From an uncultured bacterium (GTDB lineage Bacteria; Patescibacteriota; Gracilibacteria; Absconditabacterales; Absconditicoccaceae): 64,000 nucleotides of DNA. The stretch is taken from contig CAMJSB010000004.1 in assembly GCA_946408385.1 (NCBI GenBank), positions 1-64,000 on the forward strand, in the 5' to 3' direction. Position 1 is the stretch's first letter, and every line of letters begins with the position of its first letter. The translations under genes and the position numbers were made by a program. Below are positions 34,904-49,000 of this stretch, one piece after another. The notes beneath the pieces are model-generated. The model worked only from the letters and a program-made list of their open reading frames with translations, did not search any database and was not told where the DNA came from.

Positions 34904-36628
34904 ATGAAAAATAAAATTCAGTCAGATTTAAAAAATAATCTTGAAGAATTATTTTCAAGGTATGAATTTGTAATTAGTGGTCATTTTTGATTTAATCGAT
35001 TCCCTGAGTGAATTGGCTCTGCATCAGATCATATCAGTATTATACAGAAATTAAAAGCTAAGTGCTATCTATGAATCAGAAAAGTGGAAAAGGAATGAAT
35101 AACTTTTGATAGTATCAAAATGTATGACGGAGCAGAAATTATCGATTATAACTTAGATAAATTCAATCAACAATATGAAAAAGCTATCAATTTTTTGGAA
35201 AATAAACTAGATTTACATGATAAAAAATATTGATATGAAATAAGTGTAGTATCTGAATGTGCAAAATGAGAATGAGTTTGATTCACAGGAACTATCATGG
35301 CATTATTAGTTTCGGGGATTTACTATCAAGATGGAAAACTTACTCGTGAAGATTTGAAAGACTATGAAAAGTTTCAGACTTCTAATTTATTTAGAGAAAT
35401 CAATAATTTATCACATCAATGCACTATAATCGCTAAAAACTGAAATATTTGATCAGCATTTTTTACAGCTTTGGCTCAATGATCTCATCCTTATGCTTAT
35501 ATCACAGATATTGAAGATGAACTGAATTATGAAGATGTAGATAAATCTTTTGAATATGGAAAACAGTTGACTGAATTATTCAATGTTAGGAATTTCCCTA
35601 TGGAGACTTTGCCTGTATGTTGGGCAATAGTTTATACATGACAGAAATCTAGTTCTTCATTTGCAGTTTGACAGAAAAAGTTCTTGGAATATGCAAATAT
35701 GGAATATCAAAATTGGTTTGAAGATTTAGAAATTTCAAAAATCGATAGTCAACTTAAATTATGATTAGAAAAATCAAATTATTATGAAACGAAAATTAGA
35801 AATCTGAGCAATTTGAGTATAAATATTCTCTATATTATGGAAAAGATTTACAAAAAATGAGCCCAAAATAATGATATTCAAGACCTGATAAAATTGCTGA
35901 ATGTGATTACTAAAATGTATGATAATATAGAAAGAGATTTTGATGTTACTGAAGATTTTCATCAATCTTGTATTGAGAACGGTGTTTCAAAAGGCGTGTT
36001 TTGATTTTCTCCCATTTACACAAATAGATATGGTGGAAATTATTTAGTTGTTTTCGAGGATTATAGTGATTTAGATGTGCTGGAAGCTGTACTTGAAGAT
36101 ATGAAAAATAACTATCCAGATATTAGAATTCGTGAAACTTATGATTTTGAGATGCCGGCAAAAGATGGAATCGTGATTGAGCAGGATATTAATAATAATA
36201 TTTGAAAAGAAATCTGAAAAGATTTGTACGTATTAATAGATTATGAGTGAAATCAAAAGTTTGTGAATTATACAGATATCAATCCAAAAGAGCAGAAATG
36301 AATATTTTTAGATGGAGTGAAAAATAAAGTTTATGTGAATTGAAAAGTTTTAACTTCAAAAGATATCAAGTCTGCGACTACAACGATAGAATTATTCTAT
36401 TATTTACTAAAATCTGAAGATCATGAAGTGAAGAATAATGAACTTTGACCTTCAAGTTTTTCATGACAACAAAATCAGATGGAAAGTAAAATTATTAGTC
36501 CATTTGTGAAGTATATTAAGAAAATTTTAGGGAAAAGACTTGATATAGAATGTTCTGGTTCTCTAAGGGATTTTTATATTACTCTGTGAAAAACAGATAT
36601 TCCAATCCAGTTGGTGAAGAAGTATTAA
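34904..36628 (+). CDS. possible GHMP-kinase-fold protein with C-terminal winged-helix-like region
   Basis: SECAKGEGVGFTGTIMALLVSGIYY weakly GHMP-like; C-terminal VYVNGKVLTSKDIKSATTTIELFYYLLKS...MESKIISPFVKYIKKILGKRLDIE resembles OmpR-type wHTH; 575 codons. Confidence 0.5.
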
Positions 36629-36642
36629 TTTATCTTCATTTG

Positions 36643-36675
36643 AAAAGTGTGAAAATTAAAAATTACACTTTTTTT
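36643..36675 (+). terminator. rho-independent terminator
   Basis: aaaagtgtgaaaattaaaaattacacttttttt. Confidence 0.7.
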
Positions 36676-36821
36676 GAAAATTTCAAATTGCTAAAAATGT
36701 GAGTTCTAAAGGAGTAAATTATGATTATATAATTTTTCACAAATTTTGGTATATTTTTCACAAAGTCAATGTTTAATACTATAACTGCAAAAATGAAATA
36801 ACATCATTTGAGCACACTGTA

Positions 36822-36846
36822 CAGTAAAACAAAAAGTAAAATAAAA
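36822..36846 (+). repeat. 25-bp intergenic repeat copy 1
   Basis: cagtaaaacaaaaagtaaaataaaa, identical at 39198-39222. Confidence 0.8.
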
Positions 36847-36964
36847 AATAATCTACCAAAAAAAATATAAATGGTGAGATTAAAGGAAATTATTAATTGT
36901 ATGACTATATTTTTTTCATGCAATTCGAGAGTAAACTTATTTTATATTATTACAAATTATTAAA

Positions 36965-37174
36965 ATGACAGAAGAAAGAATATTAGAGTGAGGTTCAAAA
37001 ATCGAATTAACAGAATCTCCTAAAAAAGGTTTTAAAGAGAAAACGTTATCAATGTTAAAGTCTTTTTGAGAAAAAATTGCTGCTTCATTCGAAAAAATAT
37101 CTTGGAAAGATAACCCAGAATGATTGCAGTATAAGGAAGAAAGACTTGAAGAGATCAGATGACTTTATTGCTAA
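36965..37174 (+). CDS. small hypothetical protein
   Basis: MTEERILEGGSKIELTESPKKGFKEKTLSMLKSFGEKIAASFEKISWKDNPEGLQYKEERLEEIRGLYC. Confidence 0.65.
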
Positions 37175-37205
37175 ATAAACTTTTATATTATTACAAATTA
37201 TTAAA

Positions 37206-37661
37206 ATGACAGAAAAAGAAAATTTATGACAAGTGCAGTATAATGAATCATTAAATGAGAATTTTGCATGAGAAAATTTAAATAGAGAGAAAGAAATTTC
37301 AAAAATGAGTCAAATTTGAGATTCAATACATAAAGATTTAGAAGAAACAATTGAAGATAAAAAAAATGAAAAGCTTTATTATGTCCATTTAGAGAGACAA
37401 AATCCAAATCATGGTACAGTTGGATATATAGATCTTGTTGCAGCAACACATGATGTAGCCTTCCCTAAAGATTATCTATGGGACTATGATTATGATGTAA
37501 GATTGTCAATAAAAATTGAACATGAGCATGATAATAAAATCAGGCTGACATGTGGATGAAAAAGTATTGTTATCGATATTGGATATTTTGAGCGAAGACC
37601 TGAAGAAATTAGTAAAAAACATATAAACAAAATCTTAAATGTTTTGTGATATGAATTATAA
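37206..37661 (+). CDS. hypothetical protein
   Basis: MTEKENLGQVQYNESLNENFAGENLNREKEISKM...; 152 codons, same 5' leader as 36965. Confidence 0.65.
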
Positions 37662-37720
37662 GAGATATATGAATTTACATTTATATGAATTAAGTATTTA
37701 AATTATAAATAAAATTTAAA

Positions 37721-38107
37721 ATGGAAGAACTAAAAACAACAAAATTTACAGCGACTTTATGAGTCTGTGAATGATATGGTCATGAAAATGATACATGATG
37801 AAAAACTGCAAAGGAAATAGTTGCTAAAGTCTGGCAAGAAATGGCAGAAAAAGTTTTTTGAGAGACAGGTATTTATGTCTCAGCATGAGTTACAGATTCA
37901 AATATGGTTTACTCAACTAATCGATGATGTCCAGAATGATGAGAAAAAATTGCCGAAATTTCAGGGACAAGGAATCCAGCATTTTGTAAAGATGTAGAAA
38001 AATGGAAACAGGCAGTGATTGATGTATTAAAATTGTCCAAAGATGAATTAAAGCAATCGACAGCACAAGTTGAATTCTTGGACGTAGATATGGTTTATGT
38101 TAATTAG
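37721..38107 (+). CDS. hypothetical protein
   Basis: MEELKTTKFTATLGVCEGYGHENDTGGKTAKEIVAKVWQEMAEKVFGETGIYVSAGVTDSNMVYSTNRG... Confidence 0.7.
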
Positions 38108-38226
38108 GTCTTTTTAATCAGAATTTATGTAATTTGATGCAGTAGAATAAATAAAATCTCTAAAAATTTGACAAAATGGGTGTAATCAATTATAATTGTC
38201 TTAGTTCTTTTAAATTGAATTACATA

Positions 38227-38997
38227 ATGAACGAAAAATTAATCCCAATATTACAAAATTATTGATTCTCTGAAAAGGAGGCGAGGATATATCTTACCTT
38301 GCTTTCTTTATGAGAATCTCAGGCTAGTACTATATCTAGAAATATTTGAGAAAAGAGAACTACGACATATTCTATTTTGAAGGAAATGATTAAGAAATGA
38401 TATATTTCAGAAATGGAGAAGAACTCTACATTCCAGTATTCGGTAGTATCACCAGAAATATTATTATGAAATATGGAAAAAAAATATCTTAATTTTAAAG
38501 AAGTTTTGCCAGAATTGTTATGATTGATGGATCAGAATTCTATGAATGTAAATATTCAATATTTTTACTGAGATAGTTGATTAGATTCTCTGTTTTTGGA
38601 TTTTGCTAATAGTGATATAGAAGTAAAAACATTTGCATGAACGTGGAAATATAATAGTGAAATATTGTTGCAGAAAAGTAAAATTTACATTCAAAAGAGA
38701 ACGGAAAAATGATTATGATATAAGAGAATAATATCTAGACATAATATAGAATCTGGATGAAATGAATCAGAAGATGTTAATGATATGAAAAATAAGGATA
38801 AACTTTACGGTAGACAAACTGCAATTGTAGATAATTTGGACGATATTCATGCAGATATCGATATATATTGACCTTGAAAGGTATCTTTCCTTTTCTTTAA
38901 AAATGGGGTGCCAAATATTATTATTATAAATAATCAGTTGATCTATGACTGTCTAAATACCATATTTGATGTTATCTGGCAGCAAAATTATAAATAA
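38227..38997 (+). CDS. TrmB-family-like transcriptional regulator
   Basis: ILQNYGFSEKEARIYLTLLSLGESQASTISRNIGEKRTTTYSILKEMIKKGYISEMEKNS. Confidence 0.85.
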
Positions 38998-39197
38998 TTG
39001 ATAAAAAAATACTGATACCAAATTCTCTTTTTTTAGGTGGCATATTTTTGATGATTTTCGACGACAGAATATTGTGTCATTATATTGACATATTGTGTAT
39101 AATATGTATATATGCGGTATGATTATTTTGTATATAGTATATTCTTTTATTTGGTATGAAATTTAAAAGAATGAATTATATAAAAATAATTACTGAT

Positions 39198-39222
39198 CAG
39201 TAAAACAAAAAGTAAAATAAAA
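39198..39222 (+). repeat. 25-bp intergenic repeat copy 2
   Basis: cagtaaaacaaaaagtaaaataaaa. Confidence 0.8.
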
Positions 39223-39264
39223 TATCATATTATAAATGTGTTTTATATAATAAATTTTATTAAA

Positions 39265-41115
39265 ATGAAAAATTTAGGGGAAAGGGATGCCATAATGGGA
39301 CTAACAAATGAAGAAAAAAATCAAACTATACAGAATCAATTGACTGAAATTTTGTGAGAAAAAATGTTTGATTTGGAAAAATTTTATAGATTTTTGATGA
39401 AAAAAATTAGTGGATATAGAGATGTTCATAGTCGAGCTATTTGGAAAGATATTGAAAATTTTAGAGATCAAATGCGAGAAAATCATATAAAGGTTATATC
39501 AGAAAGTGAGGTTAGAAGAATTTTAAGGAATTTAAATTCTTATCTCAAAACAAAAAGAGAAATATTGAGAGAACCATTTACACAAGATATTCCATATTTT
39601 AGAGCAAATAGGGAAGATAGGGGATATTATCTTGATAAAATTAATGATAGGTCACTTACAGTGGAAGAGTATGAAAAAATGCAGAGAGAGATTGAAAGTT
39701 ATGGAAGCATTTTATCTAGATCAAATAAACGTAAATGGGAATTTGGAGGGTGAGATTGAGATTTAATATTATCTCTTACAACGTGAAAAGTTTATGATGT
39801 TGAATGAGATTGAGAAAAATGACTAGAAGAAGATTATAATTGAAAAAGGTGTTATTCCTCACGAAGCTGATTATCTGGAGCGTGAAATATTTATGCTGGC
39901 AGATGAAGTCTGATTTATATGCCTAGTTCGAGAATGGACGTTAAACACCCAGAATTATATTTCAGAGATATAAATGGATTGAATATGACAATGTGTACAG
40001 CAAGGTGAGTTATAGATGAAAGTTTCCCCACTATAATTAAAAGCTGAAAGGTAAATTTATGAGTGGATGCAGTGTTTTTAAGTCAAAAAGACCATTTGCA
40101 GCAGTGAAATGCTAGAGATTTGATTAAAATAATTGAGAGTAAATGAGAAAATTTGAAAGATTGGCCTGTATACTCTTATAGAATAAGGTATTTCGATGAA
40201 AATTTAGAAGAAAAGGAGAAGATTTTTACATATAAAACGAATATGAATCCTAAAGATATCAATCTTAAAATTATATGAAGAGGTGTGTTTTGAATTGAAC
40301 GTTGATTTATTGTTGAGGACACTTGATCATTCGTAGATAAAATGGTTTGAATAAAAAAGTATAAGTGAAAATATGTTCGTTTGTGACAATTTGGATTAGT
40401 TAAAGAAGTTTTCGATGAACATCCAAAGTCAGAAATGGATAAATTATATTATGATGATATAGAAATCTGAGATAATAATGAAATCATTCATAAGAAAGTA
40501 GAAGTTGAGCCTATAATAGCAGATTATAATGAAATAAGAAAATTCAATTGATGGATTGTATGAGATAATTTTGCATATAAAAATCTGAAAAATCTACATA
40601 ATCTTTCAAAATATGATCTGGAGGATATTTGTTCTGAGCATAATATTAGTTATGATGAAAATTTAAATAATGATGATGTATATCATTTAGTTTATGAGAA
40701 TGATATATCTAAATATAATGAAATATTATGAATATTATGAGAAGTGAATATGGAATTTGAATATTATGTACCAAAGATAATATTTGAAAAATTCCCAGTT
40801 GACTATTGGAAAGCATTCTTAGAAAAAAAGTTGAGAACTAAAGTGATTAGTAATTTAGATATTTCTTCATTGTCAGAGGATACTCAGAGACATATAGCAT
40901 TAAATTACATAAAAACGCACTTGAATACAGTTTTTACATTTCAGGATTCATATGATAGTTGAAATTGCCGTCCTGGAACGGATCGTTTTGCAGAAACATT
41001 TAAACTTCCTGATAGAATATTAGGTAAAGACCTATTAAACCATAAAGATTTTGAAAAGATGTTAAGTATTTATGACTTTAGAAAAATCTTTGTTAGAAAG
41101 GCAATACATAACTAG
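39265..41115 (+). CDS. hypothetical protein, 616 aa
   Basis: Single frame with TGA=Gly: MKNLGERDAIMGLTNEEKNQTIQNQLTEILGEKMFDLEKF...RKAIHN. Confidence 0.7.
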
Positions 41116-41142
41116 TTATTTATATTATTATTCGTAATTAAA

Positions 41143-41916
41143 ATGAAAAAATTAGAGAATTTAAAAAATTTGAAGAATCTAAACATGGAAGAAGCTCCAA
41201 TATTTAGAAACATCAATACAATTGATAAGAAAAAGGAGAAAGTTACTACCGCACTTGCTGATACTTTAGGTTGATGACCAACTTGACCTGAAATTATCGG
41301 AGAGGACGGCGTATTAAAAATTGATACACTGTCTAAAGCATTATGAATGGAAAAACAATTAATAAAACTACCAAATGGTAAAGAAATTACGACTTATGTT
41401 TGGAAACCAAAATATTTACCAAGAGTATTTGAAATTATTAATAATTCTGAAGTGAAAAATAGTTTGGGTAAAAATGATGTGGTGACTGTTGATTGAGTTT
41501 GTCCATGATGGTTATTAGCAACTATTACACATGCCTTACATCCAATTAATGTAGCAGTTAGCTATCCACAATGATGACCTGATGCAACTTTACCAGTTTC
41601 ATGATTTGAAATGGATCAAGAATGAAAATGAAAAGATTTAAATTTCGAGATTAAAGAATTAGAAGATAGGACTGAAGTTACATTTTCACTAGACAATCCA
41701 AATATTGATGCTTTAGCAACAATAAATTCATTGGTTGCTCCAGAAGTACCATCATGAAAACCCGTATTTATCTCATGAAGATGACCAATAGCTATATTAA
41801 CAGCTTTATCAGATGCTTATGCACATAAAGTTCCATTTGTAGCGTGTTTTCAGCCATGAACGTGAAATGTAGTAGCTATTAGTCATAGTAGAACAGATTT
41901 ATGAACAATTTTATAG
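41143..41916 (+). CDS. Csx3-like protein, possibly two tandem Csx3-fold halves
   Basis: PVFISGRGPIAILTALSDAYAHKVPFVACFQPGTGNVVAISHSRTDLGTIL matches the remembered Csx3 signature (ISGRGPIWL..LAH.Y.H.PFVAVYDPRLGAVVV.SHS...G.VI); first half VDGVCPGWLLATITHALHPINVAVSYPQGGPDATLPVSG is a weaker similar unit. Confidence 0.75.
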
Positions 41917-42072
41917 GAAACAATCTATTATATATTAGTTAAAATAGCGATCTAAATAAAATTTGAATTTGAGTGAATTAATATTCTTTTTGTAAAGGAG
42001 TGGCTAATCTATTTTAGTTACTCCCTTTTATATATTAGAAATATTAGCTAATAACTGAATGTTTTATAAAAT

Positions 42073-42099
42073 ATAGCACCTAAATAAAAAAAGTGATAA
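42073..42099 (+). promoter_or_regulatory. CIRCE-like operator 1
   Basis: ATAGCACCT-N9-AAGTGATAA, compare with CIRCE TTAGCACTC-N9-GAGTGCTAA. Confidence 0.6.
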
Positions 42100-42133
42100 A
42101 AAACTTGCAAAATAAAAAAAAATAATTATATTT

Positions 42134-42160
42134 GTAGCACCTGTGATGATTGAGTGATAT
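42134..42160 (+). promoter_or_regulatory. CIRCE-like operator 2
   Basis: GTAGCACCT-N9-GAGTGATAT upstream of dnaK. Confidence 0.65.
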
Positions 42161-42255
42161 TTTATATCTAATATTGAATATGTAAACTTTAGTGAAAGTT
42201 AAGTTCACAGCTCAAAAATTACATCAGTATTTTATTCCTTTATTAATATAAAACA

Positions 42256-44145
<1,890 letters not shown>

Positions 44146-44164
44146 TTAGATAAAGAATAAATAA

Positions 44165-44203
44165 AAAATCTGATTGGATGGGGTGTTCAATCAGATTTTT
44201 TAT
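44165..44203 (+). terminator. rho-independent terminator after dnaK
   Basis: aaaaaatctgattggatggggtgttcaatcagattttttatt. Confidence 0.85.
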
Positions 44204-44252
44204 TTATTATTGCATTTTTGAACTGAATCAGTATATATTTAATCACTTTTAT

Positions 44253-44325
44253 GGGAGTGTAGCTTAGTCGGTAGAGCAGATCCCTCTTAAGGATAAGGTC
44301 GTGGGTTCGAATCCCACCCCTCCCA
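44253..44325 (+). tRNA. tRNA-Lys(CTT)
   Basis: gggagtgtagcttagtcggtagagcagatccctCTTaaggataaggtcgtgggttcgaatcccacccctcccA; anticodon loop CTCTTAA. Confidence 0.92.
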
Positions 44326-44339
44326 AGTTATATAACTTG

Positions 44340-44371
44340 AAAGGTCGATAGAGAAATCTATCGACCTTTTA
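44340..44371 (+). terminator. rho-independent terminator after tRNA-Lys
   Basis: aaaggtcgatagagaaatctatcgacctttta. Confidence 0.85.
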
Positions 44372-45058
44372 TTTTAGATTAATTTTATTATCAGATCTCC
44401 ATTTTTTAATTTCTTCCGCATTTCCATCCAATAATATTTTAGGCACACTAAATCATTTTACATTTTCTGGTCTAGTATAATTTGGTTCTTCCAGATATTG
44501 CATATTATCTTTCAATGAGTAGCTTTCGTTTTGCCAGCTCGCAGATTCTTTAATTACTCATGGAATTAGTCTAGTGATAGACTCAATCATTGTCATAGTT
44601 GCCACTTCTCATCATAGTAAAATAAATTGTCAGAGCGATATTTTTTGAAATTGTTCTGGATAATGTTTTTGCATATAGAGTTCTCGACGATAGTCAATTC
44701 ATTCATATCTTCAGCATACAAAAATTAAATGTTCTTGCTTAGAAAATGTATATGAATATTTTTGATTGAAAACTTCTCTAGCTGGAGATGGAAAAATAAT
44801 TTTAAAATCTGATTTTTTTAGTTCGTTTTTTTTGATAATTGATTCTACAGCATCGATTATCGGTTCAGCCTTGATAAGCATTCAAGCTCATCATCAGTAT
44901 ATTTCATCGTCGATTTGTTGATGTTTATCTGTGCAGAAACTTCTAGGATTACAAAAATCTATAGACATAATTCACTTCTCTTGTGCTTTTTTGAGCAGAG
45001 AAGTAGAAAAAAAAGAATCAAAGATTTCAGGAAAGAGTGATATTATATGAATATTCAT
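44369..45058 (-). CDS. trmD: tRNA (guanine37-N1)-methyltransferase
   Basis: MNIHIISLFPEIFDSFFSTSLLKKAQEKGIMSIDFCNPR, DDEIYGGGAGMLIKAEPI, FVCGRYEGIDYR, LGGEVATMTMIESITRLIPGV. Confidence 0.96.
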
Positions 45059-45087
45059 TGAATTATTTGGGTATATAAAGTTATTAG

Positions 45088-45972
45088 TTATTTCAAATTG
45101 TTACGCCTCTCAGCTTCTATGAAAATTTTATACCGATAAGTGTAATCAAAAGCTTTAAATACAGCTTCCAAATATATAAAAACCAAAACTCATATTGATA
45201 TCAGTATTCGAGAAATTATTTCTATTGCTGCATTATCAATGAGGTCCATTTGTATAAAAAAGATCATGAGAATTAATGGAATTCAAATAACAATACAAGA
45301 ATTTAATAAAAATCTACACCTAATAATAGCTTGCTTGAGTAATCATTTTATAGTTAATCATAAATTGGAAAACACAAGATTCATACTTTTTACTACGGCA
45401 TCTCGCGCAGAATAATCCTTTAATACAATATAATAGTTTACATACGGTCGAAGTATGATTTTTACCAAAACACATAGTACCCAAATAATAAATACAGTTT
45501 TAACAATTACATTATCCAAATATCAAAGCATCCAAAATCTGACTACGAAAATAAAGACAGATCGCATACTTAGTCACCACATATTAACTCATCCAAATTC
45601 AGCCATAATTCACCATTTTTTCCATCATTTTACAAAAGCAGATCCTGTGCTTAAATTTTCATTATCAATGCTGTATATCAATGCTTGTCTTCATATCGGT
45701 CAGAATATAGAGATTCATAGTAAAAAAATTATAATCACAGCAATAATTAATCATAATATATTGAATCTTTGTACAGCATTGACAAAATATATGAGAGCAT
45801 TAGATACATCAAATCATGAATTATATTGAATATTTACAAGTCAATTTATAAAGTAAACAATTCAGTAGATTTGATAGAATGTATAAGAATATGACGTCAA
45901 AAGAGCAAGCCTGATTAGCCTTGGCCTGTTTATAAGTACTTTAACTGTGTCTTTAACTATTTGTTTTAGCAT
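45088..45972 (-). CDS. multi-TM membrane protein
   Basis: 295-codon frame with TGA=Gly, several hydrophobic segments; the plus-strand ORF 45455..45829 is antisense to it. Confidence 0.75.
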
Positions 45973-46002
45973 ATGTTCATATATTAATTATGAGCAAAAT
46001 GT

Positions 46003-49000
46003 TTATTTTCATTCGTTAATTCAATGACATTTTTTATATTTTTTACCGCTTCCACATGGACATGGATCATTTGGTCTAACTTTTTTTCTCGTTGGTAATA
46101 CAACTCATTCACTAGGTTCCTTACCAGAAACATCATCAGCATCAAATACTTCTACTCCATCTTCATCTTCGAATATCATTTTTCTTGGATCTGTTTTTGT
46201 CTGAGAAATAGTCTGATTTCAAGCTTGAATTACTACTTTACCATCTTTTTTAGAAACTTGAACAGGAACTCTTCATCCAAATTGTTTACTTGCTTGCTTA
46301 AGTTTTTCCATCACTTCAGGATTATCTTGAACCATTTCAAATAATAGATTTTGAGCTTCTTGCTGCTCAGCTACTGCACGATAATCAATTCTCATCAGCT
46401 TAGTTGTTGTATCGGCTTTGATATTTTGCTGTAGTAATTCAAACTTTTCAAATGATTCCTGCTTATAAACGATAAGTGGATCCATTTGTGCATAGCCCAT
46501 GAAACTAACTTTATCCTTCAAATATTGCATATCATCGATATGAGCTACCCAAAGTTTATCGATTACCTGTAAATTGACATCTCTTAAAATATTGAAAAGC
46601 AGATTCTGATCATATTTTTCTCGAGTTTCAGTGAAATATTCTACTAATCTACGATCTAAACTATTGGCTAAAGTTTTGAAATCCATCTGCTCATATTCAG
46701 CTTTTTGTTTTGCATCAATTTCTAGTCAAAACTCTTTATTTAAAACCAATAATAAATCTCACACACTCTGTCATGTTGCTTCAGCTGTAGAAACCTGAGT
46801 ATTCAAGATTTCTTGAGAATCAAGCATAAACTGCTGTTTAGCTGTTTTTAGCCATTCAGTCTTTTTCTCCTCATCTTCATTTGCTTCAATAATACTATCT
46901 CTAATGAAATATATTCTCTTTCTTTGCTTATCGATTACTGAATCGTAGTCAAATAAGTGTTTTCTGGTACTAAAATGCCAAGCTTCAATCTCTTTCTGAG
47001 ATCTAGTGATAGCAGATGTAAATTGTCTTTGAGTCAGTTCTAATCCTGCTAAATCTTCTTTGGAAAGCAGCATTCATGCCATAGCTTGAATTCTTTCTCA
47101 TCACATTTTTCTCATCAAAGTATCGTCCAAAGCGACAAAGAAAACTGAAACTCCAGGATCTCATTGTCTACCGGCACGTCCGCGTAACTGGTTATCGATT
47201 CTTCTAGATTCATGCTTTTCTGTTCAAAGAATGAATAGTCCATAATGGAAATCCTTTTCAATGGTTTCTTTTGTTCATTCTGCTGATTCTATTGTAATCT
47301 TTGCGAAAATATCAGTTTGTTCTTTCTTTTTCTTGTTGATTTGAATACTGATTTTTAATCAATCCTTAGAAATGCTTGATTTTTCAGCTTTTGTAATATC
47401 ATCATTTTCAAGTCAGAATTGATTCTTTAGTCATTCAATAGTCAATTCATATTCTTTTCTTGAATATATATTAGCTTTTACGGCAGTCTGATTTTTAATT
47501 TGCTTTGCACACCATTTAGCGTAATTACCTGCCATTTTTTCGTTCAATCAGTCTTCCAATTTGATATCGGTTCCACGTCATGCCATGTTCGTAGCTACTA
47601 CAACTGATTGATATTTACCAGCATTGGCTACAATATGAGCTTCCTGTTCATGGAATTTAGCATTCAAAACGTAGTGAGTAATTGCATCTTTTTCGAGGAT
47701 ACGAGAAACATATTCAGATGTAGCAATATCAGCAGTTCAGATTAGGATTGGTTGTCAGATTTCATGATAAAATTTGATATAATCCTTCACAAATTTCCAT
47801 TTTATCTGCTGATTATAATAAACTTTATCGTTTTTGTCTACTCTAATTATTGGTTTATTTGTAGGTACGATAACAACTTCTAGTTCGTAAATTTTTTGGA
47901 ATTCCTCAGCTTCAGTGGCAGCAGTACCAGTCATACCGGCTAATTTTTTATATTGCTTGAAAAAATTCTGATAAGTAATTGTAGCCATGGTCTGAGATTC
48001 ACGCTGAATCTGTACTCATTCCTTAGCTTCGATTGCCTGATGAAGTCATTCACTAAATCTTCTTCATGGCATTGTTCTACCAGTGTGTTCGTCAACGATA
48101 AGGACTTCTCAATTTGAAACGATATAATCTACATCTCTGATATAAACAGCTTTTGCTCTTAAAGCATTTTCGATATGGTGAATCTCTTCAAATCAAAAAT
48201 CTTTATAGAGATTTTCTACATTCAATAGTTGTTCAAGTTTTGCGATTCATTTTCCACTTAATGAAGCTGTTTTAGTCTTTTCATCGATATAGTAATCTCC
48301 GTCTTCTTCTTGCTCTTTTGGCTCATCATTTATCAATTCATTCAAAAGTCATTTGCTTACTTTTTTCTTTCCGCTACATGGAGTAAGCATATTTACGATA
48401 TTTGCATAATATGTGTATTTTTCTGTAGGTTCTTCTCTGGCTTCTGAAATAATTAATGGAGTTCTAGCCTCATCAATTAGGATGGAGTCTATTTCGTCGA
48501 CGATGGCAAAATTTAAAGGTCTCCAAATCAGATTTCTTCTTTCCATTGTCTGAACTAGATTATCTCTCAAATAATCAAATCATAATTCTGAATTTTCTAC
48601 ATATGTGATATCTTTTGAATATTCTTCTCTTCTTTTTTGTAATGGAGTTCATTTAACTACGCTTCAAACCGTTAATCCAAGCCATTGGTATAAATATCCT
48701 ATCCATTGGGCATCACGAGATGCTAGGTAATCATTTACTGTAACTACGTGAACTCAATTTCCAGATAATGCATTTAAATATACTGGAGCGGCTGCAACGA
48801 GAGTTTTTCATTCTCATGTTTTCATCTCTGCAATTTTACCTTGATGAAGAATAATTCATCAAAGAAGCTGAACATCATAAGGAATCATATTCCAGGTTTG
48901 TTTTTCTCATTTCACATCGTAAGTATCTCCCACCATCCTTTTACAAGCCTGTTTTACTACTGCAAAAGCTTCTGGAAGAATGTCATCAAGAGTTTCTCAT

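Noticed and set aside
44253-44325. Checked both tRNAs for the expected tRNA-Gly(UCA) suppressor-type tRNA
   Set aside because: Anticodons are CTT (Lys) and CAA (Leu); the UGA-decoding tRNA must lie outside this window.
45455-45829. Plus-strand 124-aa ORF in the track
   Set aside because: Antisense to a continuous 295-codon membrane-protein frame on the minus strand (45088-45972).
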